This document shows, piece after piece, positions 32,117-39,699 of a stretch of 64,000 bases of DNA (the first letter of the stretch is position 1; each line of letters starts with the position of its first letter). Made by a program: the position numbers and the translations under genes. The DNA comes from Streptomyces ardesiacus (GTDB lineage Bacteria; Actinomycetota; Actinomycetes; Streptomycetales; Streptomycetaceae). The notes below the pieces were generated by a model, which was not told the DNA's origin, searched no databases, and saw nothing but the letters and a program-made list of their open reading frames with translations. The stretch covers positions 558,001 to 622,000 of the forward strand of contig NZ_BEWC01000002.1 of assembly GCF_003112575.1 (NCBI RefSeq), in the 5' to 3' direction.

Positions 32117-34459
32117 CTACTCCGTGCGCAGGCCCTCCGGACGCATCAGCCGCAGCAGCGGCGGCAGGCTGCACAGCGTCACCACCAGGACGACCGCCGC
32201 ACCGATGCCGGTCATGGACAGCACGCCCGTCCAGTCGACGCGCACCGGAGTGCCCGTCATCTTCAGCAGCACCGTGCCCAGGGTCAGGCCCACGATCATG
32301 GACAGCAGCAGGCCGAGCACGATGGGAATCGCCGTCTGCCACAGCACCGACAGGCTCAGCGTGCGGCGCCGGGTGCCGAAGGCCACCAGGGCCGAGAGCA
32401 GCTTCTTGCGTTCGCGCAACTGCTCGAGCTGCGAGACCAGCAGACTGGCGCCGATCAGCGCCAGCACACACGCCGCCCCCACGAACAGGCCGGTGCGGAT
32501 GGCGTCGAAGCGGTTGGTGCGCTCGGTCTCCGCCCAGGTCACGGTGTCCGCCAGGCGATCGATGCCCGAGGCGGTGTTCCGGACCAGGTCCTGCACGTCC
32601 GGCACGGACTGGTCCAGCTTGAGGTAGGCGTGGCCGTCCAGCGTCGGCCCGAGCGCGGCCGGCAATGCCCCCGGCGTGATCAGGAAGCCGCCCCGGTCGG
32701 TCCCGGCCACCAGCCCCGCACGCGCCTTCGCCGTCTTGATGCCCTGCGGAACCGTCCACGGGACCGCCCGGCGCTTCGGGCCGCCCTCGTAGGTCGGGTC
32801 CGAGTACAGCTTCCGGCCGGGGGCGGCCAGCTTCGTCATGTCCTCACCGGTGTCCCACTCGGCACCGTGGACGGCGAAGACGTCCCCGTCCGCGCACGAG
32901 GGCAGCGTGGAGATCTCCCGCAGCGACGCGCAGTCGCCGACGGTGATCATCGTGCCGTGCTCCGGGTCGTGGGGGCGGTCGCCCAGGTAGCCCTCGGAGT
33001 AGGCGTAGACCGCCTTCACGCCCTTGGTGTCGCGGAACTTCTCGGCCGCCGGGGTCATCGGGACCCCGCTCGACAGTTGCGCCTCCATCTGGGCCCGCGA
33101 CACGTCCTGCCCGGTGGACCTGGTGTAGTCGCTGTCCACGCCGGCGAACAGCATCTGCAGCGCGATCGCCCCCGCGACGGCCACCGCGATGCCGTTGACC
33201 ATGCGGGCCGCCGTACCGCTGCTCAGCTGAAGCCTGCGCACGGCCAGTTGCCAGGCCACGCCGCCGGAGCCGAGGCGGGCGACGACGCTTTCGACGATCC
33301 ACGGCAGCAGCGCGGTCACGCCCACGAGGAGCAGCACCACACCGCCGGTCACCAGGTACTGGTTGAAGTCGCCGTTGTCCCGGCCGTTGCCGATCATCGG
33401 GTACAGCATCGCCAGTCCGGCCAGCGGCAGCAGCAGCCGCCACCACAGCCGGCGCCGTGCCGGGCGGCCGGCCCGCACCACGCCGAGCGGCTCGATGACC
33501 ACCCCGCGCAGCGCGAGCAGCGTCACCAGTACGGCCGCCGCCGGCACCGCCACCGCCACCAGCAGGGCGAGCAGCGGGGAGGGGTTGAGGTAGCTGGGGA
33601 ACACGCTGATGCGGAACACCTCGGCGTTACCTGCGAGTTGCCGCCCGATCATGAAGAACGCGGCGCCGAAGACCAGCCCGAGGCCCGCGCCGGCCAGGGC
33701 CTCACCGGCGGCGATGCGCCGGGTCATGCGGCTGTCGGAGCCCACCAGGCGCAGCGCCGCGAGCCGCCGGTCCCGCCGCTCGCCGCCGAACCGCACGGCG
33801 GCGGCGATGAACACCGCGACCGGCATCAGCAGCACCACGAAGACGACGAGGATCAGCAGGAGCAGCACCGGGTCGGACCGCTCCCCACCCGGCTTGGGGT
33901 CGCCGAACCGGTCGATGCGCTCGACCCGGCCCGGGTTGATCTGCTCGGCGAGCCCTTCCGCGCCGCGGTAGTAGGCGAGTTCGGCCGACCCGATCAGCCC
34001 CTCCTCCGCGATCGTGCCGACGATCCGGTCCGGCAGCCGCTCGCGCAGCAGCGCGCCGGAGTCCGACTCCAGGAGTTCCTTCAGGGCGGGGGAGACCACC
34101 ATCTCGCCCACCGCGGGGAACTTCTCCAGCCCCGGAGGCAGCGGGGCGCGCGGGCCCTCGGGCTCCAGGGCCCGGCCCCGCAGGTCGTCGTCGCGGAAGT
34201 AGTCGTCGACCCTGGCGACCACGAGTGTGTCGTTCGCCTTCGGCATGGGGTCGGAGGCGTAGGTGAGGTCGGAACGCGCCGCCTCCCGTTCGTGCCGGAC
34301 GGTGAGCGCGCTCGGGATCGCGGTGGTCAGCAGCAGCAGGGCCACCCCGAGCCCGACGCCGACGGCCGTCAGTACGGCCCGGGTCCAGCCCTCCCGGCCT
34401 CCGGTGAAGGCGAAGCGGACGCCCAGCATCAGGTCCGCGGCCCACTGGCGCACGCTCAT
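32117..34459 (-). CDS. ABC transporter permease (FtsX/MacB type)
   Basis: A 780-residue membrane protein with two FtsX-like permease halves. There is an N-terminal helix (about 22-45), an extracytoplasmic domain, helices at about 200-330 (first half), helices near 345-395 and 425-445, a second outer domain (about 450-640), and final helices at about 660-775. It should export a drug, peptide or lipid-like compound, or transmit a signal, together with the adjacent ATPase. Its start overlaps the ATPase stop (ATGA). The order PadR, ATPase, permease suggests an inducible exporter. The substrate is unknown. Confidence 0.92.
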   Translation of the reverse strand: MSVRQWAADLMLGVRFAFTGGREGWTRAVLTAVGVGLGVALLLLTTAIPSALTVRHEREAARSDLTYASDPMPKANDTLVVARVDDYFRDDDLRGRALEPEGPRAPLPPGLEKFPAVGEMVVSPALKELLESDSGALLRERLPDRIVGTIAEEGLIGSAELAYYRGAEGLAEQINPGRVERIDRFGDPKPGGERSDPVLLLLILVVFVVLLMPVAVFIAAAVRFGGERRDRRLAALRLVGSDSRMTRRIAAGEALAGAGLGLVFGAAFFMIGRQLAGNAEVFRISVFPSYLNPSPLLALLVAVAVPAAAVLVTLLALRGVVIEPLGVVRAGRPARRRLWWRLLLPLAGLAMLYPMIGNGRDNGDFNQYLVTGGVVLLLVGVTALLPWIVESVVARLGSGGVAWQLAVRRLQLSSGTAARMVNGIAVAVAGAIALQMLFAGVDSDYTRSTGQDVSRAQMEAQLSSGVPMTPAAEKFRDTKGVKAVYAYSEGYLGDRPHDPEHGTMITVGDCASLREISTLPSCADGDVFAVHGAEWDTGEDMTKLAAPGRKLYSDPTYEGGPKRRAVPWTVPQGIKTAKARAGLVAGTDRGGFLITPGALPAALGPTLDGHAYLKLDQSVPDVQDLVRNTASGIDRLADTVTWAETERTNRFDAIRTGLFVGAACVLALIGASLLVSQLEQLRERKKLLSALVAFGTRRRTLSLSVLWQTAIPIVLGLLLSMIVGLTLGTVLLKMTGTPVRVDWTGVLSMTGIGAAVVLVVTLCSLPPLLRLMRPEGLRTE

Positions 34460-35145
34460 ACGGCCCGCTCCATGTCCCGGGACTTGCCGTCGCGGACGAC
34501 GATCTCGCGGTCGGAGTAGGCGGCCACGCGGGCTTCGTGGGTGACGAGGACGACGGCGGCGTTCGTGGAGCGGGCGGCGTCGGTGAGGAGTTCCATGACG
34601 CGTTCGCCGTTGAGGGAGTCGAGCGCGCCGGTGGGTTCGTCGGCGAAGAGGACGCGGGGGCTGGTGACGAGGGAGCGGGCCACTGCGACGCGCTGGCCCT
34701 GGCCGCCGGAGACCTCGCCGGGGCGCTTCTTGCGGAGGTCGTCGACCTCCAGGCGTTCCATCCAGGTCAGTGCGGCGCGTTCGGCCTCCTTGCGGGAGGT
34801 GCCGTTCAGGCGCAGGGGCAGGGCGACGTTCTCGACGCAGGTCAGCTCCGGTACGAGCTGGCCGAACTGGAAGACGAACCCGAAGTCGGAGCGGCGCAGT
34901 GCGCTGCGCTGGGCGTCGGACATGGCCGACAGTTCGCGTCCGTTGTAGGTGATGGTGCCGGAGTCGGGGGTGACGATGCCGGCCAGGCAGTGCAGGAGGG
35001 TGGACTTGCCGGAGCCGGAGGGTCCCATGACGGCGACGACCTCGCCGGGGTGGATGGAGAACTCGGCGCCGTCCAGGGCGAGGGTGGGACCGTAGGCCTT
35101 GCGGAGCGCCTGGGCGGAGAGCAGGGAACCTGCGGGGACAGTCAT
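34456..35145 (-). CDS. ABC transporter ATP-binding protein (MacB/LolD type)
   Basis: A 229-residue ATPase partner of the downstream FtsX-like permease. Walker A GPSGSGKST is at residues 41-49, the Q-loop follows in FVFQFGQLVPELT, the signature is VSGGQGQRVAVARSL, Walker B is VLFADEPTGALDS and the His switch is LVTHEA. All motifs are intact. It overlaps its neighbours on both sides (ATGA), so regulator, ATPase and permease are translationally coupled. Confidence 0.95.
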   Translation of the reverse strand: MTVPAGSLLSAQALRKAYGPTLALDGAEFSIHPGEVVAVMGPSGSGKSTLLHCLAGIVTPDSGTITYNGRELSAMSDAQRSALRRSDFGFVFQFGQLVPELTCVENVALPLRLNGTSRKEAERAALTWMERLEVDDLRKKRPGEVSGGQGQRVAVARSLVTSPRVLFADEPTGALDSLNGERVMELLTDAARSTNAAVVLVTHEARVAAYSDREIVVRDGKSRDMERAV

Positions 35146-35666
35146 GGGGCTACCGCCTCACGGAGCTTGTCGAGGCGCGCGGCGGTCAGTTCCAGCCAGC
35201 GCAGGTCGGCCTCGAGGTGGAAAAGGGCGTGGTCGCAGATGAGCTGGTCCGCCAGGTCGCCCTTGCGCTTGCGGTCGGTCAGGATGCGCATGCTGCGCAG
35301 GTGTTCGGAGCGCTGGGTGTCGAGGACGTCGCCGGCGTCGCGGTGGGTGAGGAGCGCGAGGACGACCTTGGTGTAGAGGGTCGACTGGAGGTAGGGCTCC
35401 GGCTTCTCGGGTGTGGCGAGCCACCGCTGTACGTCGGTGATTCCCTCGTCGGTGATCGCGTACCGCTTGCGTTCGGGGCCGCCGCCGGTCTCGATGCCGT
35501 CGACCACGACGAGGCCGTTCTTCAGCAGGCGGGACATGGTCGAGTAGACCTGGCCGTAGTGCAGCGGCCGGTCGTGACCGAACTTCTCGTCGAAGGCGCG
35601 CTTGAGGTCGTAACCGTGGCGCGGCCCGGACTCCAGGAGCCCCAGGAGGGTGTGACCGATGGACAT
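35142..35666 (-). CDS. PadR-family transcriptional regulator
   Basis: A 174-residue repressor-type protein. Start set at ATG 35666 (MSIGHTLLGLLESGPRHGYD). The longer frame to 35684 runs into the operator-like repeats. The winged helix-turn-helix (about 1-85) has the PadR hallmarks GYDLKRAFD, YGQVYSTMSRLLKNGLV and KRYAITDEG. The C-terminal helices (about 95-174) form the dimer domain. It heads the ABC exporter operon, and PadR proteins usually repress their own operon until a ligand (often the exporter's substrate) binds. Confidence 0.93.
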   Translation of the reverse strand: MSIGHTLLGLLESGPRHGYDLKRAFDEKFGHDRPLHYGQVYSTMSRLLKNGLVVVDGIETGGGPERKRYAITDEGITDVQRWLATPEKPEPYLQSTLYTKVVLALLTHRDAGDVLDTQRSEHLRSMRILTDRKRKGDLADQLICDHALFHLEADLRWLELTAARLDKLREAVAP

Positions 35667-35686
35667 GCGGAGCACTCTACACACGG

Positions 35687-35709
35687 TGTATACGCCGCAT
35701 GTATACGCC
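35687..35709 (-). promoter_or_regulatory. Putative PadR operator: paired GTATACGCC repeats
   Basis: GTATACGCC occurs at 35688-35696 and 35701-35709. Each copy contains the palindrome GTATAC, and the two are 13 bp apart, just upstream of the padR-type gene start at 35666. PadR proteins bind such TATAC-type paired palindromes in their own promoters. The site is seen in the sequence. Its function is inferred. Confidence 0.65.
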
Positions 35710-35815
35710 CTGTGCAGAGACCGTGGCGGCGGGTGCGGACGGCTTGTTCCGGCGCAGGTCAGAGGGTGTGTGTCACGGTTCCGCTACGACGGGGACCGCA
35801 CTCGGGTCCTTGCGG

Positions 35816-36094
35816 TCAGGGCGGTGGCGCGGATCCCGGGCCGCCGCTCCTGGGCGGGCGGCCGCGGCGCGGCATGGGCCCGGTGTCGCCGGGCAGCCGG
35901 CCGGCCTCCGCCAGCGCCCTGCGGAGCAGGAACTCGATCTGGGCGTTGGCCGAGCGCAGTTCGTCGCCCGCCCAGCGGGCCAGTGCCTCGTACACCTGCG
36001 GGTCGAGCCGCAGCAGCACCTGCTTGCGCTGCTGCGGCCGTCGCCTCGGCGCCGGGCCCTCGGACGGCGCGGAACCCTCGGGCGAGGGCGTCAC
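35816..36094 (-). CDS. Ribbon-helix-helix (CopG/Arc-like) protein
   Basis: A 92-residue basic protein. The GTG start (36094) overlaps the stop of the SPFH gene (GTGA), so the two are coupled. After a Pro/Ser-rich start, residues 25-62 read RKQVLLRLDPQVYEALARWA followed by ELRSANAQIEFLLRRAL. This is the beta-strand, helix, helix pattern of Arc/CopG proteins that bind DNA as dimers. The tail is Arg/Gly/Pro-rich. It could bind the perfect palindrome in front of this operon. It is also known that many such proteins are encoded next to SPFH genes in Streptomyces with no known role. Confidence 0.82.
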   Translation of the reverse strand: MTPSPEGSAPSEGPAPRRRPQQRKQVLLRLDPQVYEALARWAGDELRSANAQIEFLLRRALAEAGRLPGDTGPMPRRGRPPRSGGPGSAPPP

Positions 36095-37029
36095 TGGTAG
36101 AGCGTCCCCGTGTTCAGGACCGGCTGGGCGGCGCGGTCCCCGCAGAGCACGACCATCAGGTTGGACACCATCGCCGCCTTGCGCTCGTCGTCCATCTCCA
36201 CGATGCCCTGCTCGCTGATCCGGGCGAGCGCCGCCTCGACCATGCCGACCGCGCCGTCCACGATCTGCCGCCGTGCGGCGACCACCGCGCCGGCCTGCTG
36301 CCGCTGGAGCATGGCCGAGGCGATCTCGGGGGCGTACGCGAGGTGGGTGAAGCGGGACTCGATGATCTGCACGCCGGCCGCCTCCACGCGCGCGTGCAGC
36401 TCGACGGCGAGCTTCTCGGTGATCTCCTCGGCGTTGCCGCGCAGCGAGAGGCCGTCCTCGTCGTGGGCGTCGTAGGGGTACTCGATGGCGATGTGCCGCA
36501 CGGCCGCCTCGGTCTGGGTGGAGACGAACTCGACGTAGTCGTCCACCTCGAAGGTGGCCTGCGCGGTGTCCTCCACCCGCCACACCACGACCGCGGCCAG
36601 CTCGATGGGGTTGCCGTAGGCGTCGTTCACCTTGAGGACGGCCGTCTCGTGGTTGCGCACCCGGGTGGAGATCTTGGTGCGGGAGGTGAAGGGATTGACC
36701 CAGCGCAGGCCGTCCTGCCGGATCGTGCCCCGGTACCGACCGAAGAGCTGGACCACGCGGGCCTCGCCCGGCGCCACCATGTTGAGCCCGCACATCGCGA
36801 GGAAGGCCGCCAGGGCGACCACGATGCCTCCGACGATCAGCACGGCCTTCCCGCCGGCCGAGTCGACCGCCGTGGCGGCGACGACGAGGCCGGCGCCGAC
36901 GAGCAGCCCGACCAGCCCGAGGAGCAGGGCGAACCCGCCGCCGATGCTGTGCGCCTGGGTCTCGCGGACCCGTGGCGCCGGCATCTGGGGCACATCGGCG
37001 GTGACCTGCGGGGCATCGTGCGTGGACAT
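36091..37029 (-). CDS. SPFH/Band 7 (stomatin-like) membrane protein
   Basis: A 312-residue membrane scaffold protein. Start set at ATG 37029 (MSTHDAPQ) after GGGGGA. A frame open to 37071 is less likely. Two helices (about 30-55 and 62-85) are followed by the SPFH domain (about 90-250) with [23 protein letters not shown] and [19 protein letters not shown], then an Ala/Glu-rich coiled coil with [21 protein letters not shown]. Such proteins form membrane microdomain complexes and often stabilise or regulate proteases or transporters. Its only partner here is the coupled ribbon-helix-helix gene. Confidence 0.92.
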   Translation of the reverse strand: MSTHDAPQVTADVPQMPAPRVRETQAHSIGGGFALLLGLVGLLVGAGLVVAATAVDSAGGKAVLIVGGIVVALAAFLAMCGLNMVAPGEARVVQLFGRYRGTIRQDGLRWVNPFTSRTKISTRVRNHETAVLKVNDAYGNPIELAAVVVWRVEDTAQATFEVDDYVEFVSTQTEAAVRHIAIEYPYDAHDEDGLSLRGNAEEITEKLAVELHARVEAAGVQIIESRFTHLAYAPEIASAMLQRQQAGAVVAARRQIVDGAVGMVEAALARISEQGIVEMDDERKAAMVSNLMVVLCGDRAAQPVLNTGTLYQ

Positions 37030-37059
37030 GGGTGGTCCCCCGTTCTCTCTCTGCTTACT

Positions 37060-37073
37060 AAGTGATATCACTT
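37060..37073 (-). promoter_or_regulatory. Perfect 14-bp palindrome upstream of the SPFH operon
   Basis: AAGTGATATCACTT, a perfect palindrome 30 bp upstream of ATG 37029. It overlaps likely promoter sequence in an AT-rich patch of an otherwise GC-rich region. It is probably an operator. The ribbon-helix-helix protein made by the same operon is a candidate binder. Confidence 0.65.
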
Positions 37074-37229
37074 TACCCCCCGATCACAACCCTGAACCCC
37101 TCTCGTACGTCGGTTCCTGTGGAGCGGGTGCTGATTCTCACGTCCGTACAAGGCTGGATCGGTTGCCCTTTGTCATATCTCCCGGTGTTAGCTTTCTGAG
37201 CTGACCTGAGCGACGAACCTGTGTGACGC

Positions 37230-39611
37230 GTGAGCGAAACGTGCCCACAGATGACCGAAGCGGAGCGGATCGGACCCATGGGGCGAGCGGAAGAGAGAAG
37301 AGCGCGACAGCGCGGTGGACGCCGCGCGGCGCCGAAACGCCGCCGTTCGTCGGGCGCCGGCGGGGCCGCGGGCGGCAAGAGCCGCATACGCCGGCTGTTC
37401 ACCTGGAAGAAGATCGTCGGCACCTTCTTCGGCCTCTGCCTGCTGGGCATGGGCGCCTTCATCGTGCTGTACATGATGATCGACATCCCCGAGGGCAACC
37501 CCGAGGCCGAGCTGCAGAGCAACGTCTACAAGTACAGCGACGGCAGCATCATGGCGCGCACCGGCGACCGCAACCGCGAGATCGTCGACCTCGCCAAGAT
37601 CCCCAAGGACGTCCAGCGCACCTTCGTCGCCGCCGAGAACAAGACGTTCTACAAGGACGCCGGCGTCGACCTCAAGGGCACCGCGCGCGGCGTGCTCAAC
37701 ACCCTGTCCGGCAAGGGCGCGCAGGGCGGTTCGACGATCACCCAGCAGTACGTCAAGAACTACTACCTGACCCAGGACCAGACGGTCTCGCGCAAGCTGA
37801 AGGAACTGGTCATCTCCCTGAAGCTGGACCGGGAGAAGTCCAAGGACTACATCCTCGCCGGCTACATCAACACCAGCTACTACGGTCGCGGCGCCTACGG
37901 CATCCAGGCCGCCGCCCAGGCCTACTACCGCGTCGACGCCGAGGACCTGACCGTCGAGCAGGGCGCCTACCTGGCCGCTCTCCTCCAGGCGCCGAACCAG
38001 TACGACTGGGCGATCGCCAGCCCGACCGGCAAGAAGCTCGTCCAGGAGCGCTGGAACTACGTCCTGGACAACATGGTCGAGCAGAAGTGGCTGAACGCGG
38101 GCGACCGGCAGGGCATGAAGTTCCCGGAGCCCAAGGAGCCCAAGGCCGCCGCCGGGATGGAGGGCCAGACCGGCTACCTGGTGGAGGCCGCCAACTACTC
38201 GCTCAAGAAGCAGCTCGTCGCCCAGGGTGCCGCCGAGGACATGGAGCAGGCCAAGGCCCTGGTGGACCTCGGCGGCTACACCGTCACGCTCAACATCGAC
38301 AAGAAGAAGCAGGCCGCGCTGGAGAAGTCGGTCAAGGATCAGCTCACCAGCAAGCTGGACCCCGACAAGCGCAAGGTCGACGCCGACGTCCAGGCCGGAG
38401 CCGTCTCCGTCGACCCGAAGACGGGTTCCGTCGTGGCGATGTACGGCGGCGTGAACTACCTGAAGCACTACACCAACAACGCCACCCGCGACGACTACCA
38501 GCCCGCCTCCACCTTCAAGCCGGTGATCCTCGCCGCCGCCGTGGACCACGACGCCGAGACCCAGGACGGCGTGCCGATCACGGCCAACACCCTCTACGAC
38601 GGCGACAGCGAGCGCCCCGTGATGGACGGCGACAAGGAGGTCGGCTTCGCCCCGCCCAACGAGGACGACCACGACTACGGCGAGATCGACGTCCAGGAGG
38701 CGATGAACAAGTCCGTCAACTCCGTCTTCGCGCAGATGGGCGTCGACGTGGGGATGACCGAGGTCATGAAGGTCGCGGCCGACCTCGGCATGGACACCGA
38801 GGGCGAACAGGCCGTGCCCGCCCAGACCCTCGGCAGTATGGGCGCCAGCCCGCTGGAGATGGCCGGCGTCTACGCCACCTTCGACAACCACGGCAAGAAG
38901 GTCACCCCGGCCATCGTGAAGGCGGTCGAGCACAAGGACCGCACGATCGAGATGCCCGACCCGATCGGCGAGCAGGTCATCAGCCGGGAGGCCGCCGACA
39001 CGGTCACCTCCGTCCTCACCGGCGTGGTCGACGACGGTACGGCCAAGACGTCCGTGCGCGAGAACCCGCTGCGCGACGGCCAGCAGGTGGCCGGCAAGAC
39101 CGGTACGTCCGACAACAACAAGTCGGCCTGGTTCACCGGCTTCACCCCGGGGCTGGTCACCTCCGTCGGCCTCTTCGGCGAGGACGACAAGCCGCCGCAC
39201 CCGCAGGTCCCGATGTACCGGGCGGCCGGCGTCGACTACCGCGTCAACGGCGGTGGGCCCCCGGCGGAGATCTGGGCCGCGTACACCTTCGGCGTCATGG
39301 ACGAGGTCACCAAGTTCGACCTGAAGACCAAGCAGGGCGCCGCGGTCAAGCCCAGCACGTCGCCGTCCAGCTCCGGTTCGCCGAGCCAGTCGCCGTCCCA
39401 TGAGGCGTCGACCGAGGCGCCGCCGCCCTCGAAGGACCCGTCGACCGAGGCGCCGCCCGTGTCCGACGACCCGTCGACCGAGTCGCCGCCCGAGTCGCCG
39501 ACGCAGTCGCCGTCGAACAGCGCGTCCAGCGGTGAGACACCGCCGGACGGCGGCGGGGGCTCCACCGAGTCGGGCGGCCCGGACTTCCCCGGCGGGGACT
39601 GGGTGCCGTAG
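37230..39611 (+). CDS. Class A penicillin-binding protein (transglycosylase/transpeptidase)
   Basis: A bifunctional cell-wall synthase of 793 aa. A basic cytoplasmic tail (about 1-70) is followed by one membrane anchor (about 72-95), a GT51 glycosyltransferase domain (about 105-285: AAENKTFYKDAGVD, GGSTITQQYVKN), and a transpeptidase domain (about 360-680) with STFK (active-site Ser near residue 426), SVN and KTGTS. The first GT51 motif has ENKTFYKDAG where most enzymes have EDxxFxxHxG, so the usual Asp and His are replaced. The C-terminal 100 residues are a Ser/Pro/Thr/Glu-rich tail with imperfect DPSTEAPP repeats. GTG 37230 is the start used. ATG 37251 or 37278 are possible. Confidence 0.93.
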   Translation: MSETCPQMTEAERIGPMGRAEERRARQRGGRRAAPKRRRSSGAGGAAGGKSRIRRLFTWKKIVGTFFGLCLLGMGAFIVLYMMIDIPEGNPEAELQSNVYKYSDGSIMARTGDRNREIVDLAKIPKDVQRTFVAAENKTFYKDAGVDLKGTARGVLNTLSGKGAQGGSTITQQYVKNYYLTQDQTVSRKLKELVISLKLDREKSKDYILAGYINTSYYGRGAYGIQAAAQAYYRVDAEDLTVEQGAYLAALLQAPNQYDWAIASPTGKKLVQERWNYVLDNMVEQKWLNAGDRQGMKFPEPKEPKAAAGMEGQTGYLVEAANYSLKKQLVAQGAAEDMEQAKALVDLGGYTVTLNIDKKKQAALEKSVKDQLTSKLDPDKRKVDADVQAGAVSVDPKTGSVVAMYGGVNYLKHYTNNATRDDYQPASTFKPVILAAAVDHDAETQDGVPITANTLYDGDSERPVMDGDKEVGFAPPNEDDHDYGEIDVQEAMNKSVNSVFAQMGVDVGMTEVMKVAADLGMDTEGEQAVPAQTLGSMGASPLEMAGVYATFDNHGKKVTPAIVKAVEHKDRTIEMPDPIGEQVISREAADTVTSVLTGVVDDGTAKTSVRENPLRDGQQVAGKTGTSDNNKSAWFTGFTPGLVTSVGLFGEDDKPPHPQVPMYRAAGVDYRVNGGGPPAEIWAAYTFGVMDEVTKFDLKTKQGAAVKPSTSPSSSGSPSQSPSHEASTEAPPPSKDPSTEAPPVSDDPSTESPPESPTQSPSNSASSGETPPDGGGGSTESGGPDFPGGDWVP

Positions 39612-39636
39612 ACCGGCGGCAGTCGCGAGGGCGCAC

Positions 39637-39672
39637 GAAGGGGCGCCCGGTGCTCACCGGGCGCCCCTTCGC
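39637..39672. terminator. Bidirectional terminator, PBP gene / SpoIIE-type gene
   Basis: CGAAGGGGCGCCCGGTG (39637-39653) and CACCGGGCGCCCCTTCG (39656-39672) form a perfect 17-bp stem. It lies between convergent genes. Confidence 0.85.
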
Positions 39673-39699
39673 GTGCCGCCGTTCGCCGGCCGCGGCCCC

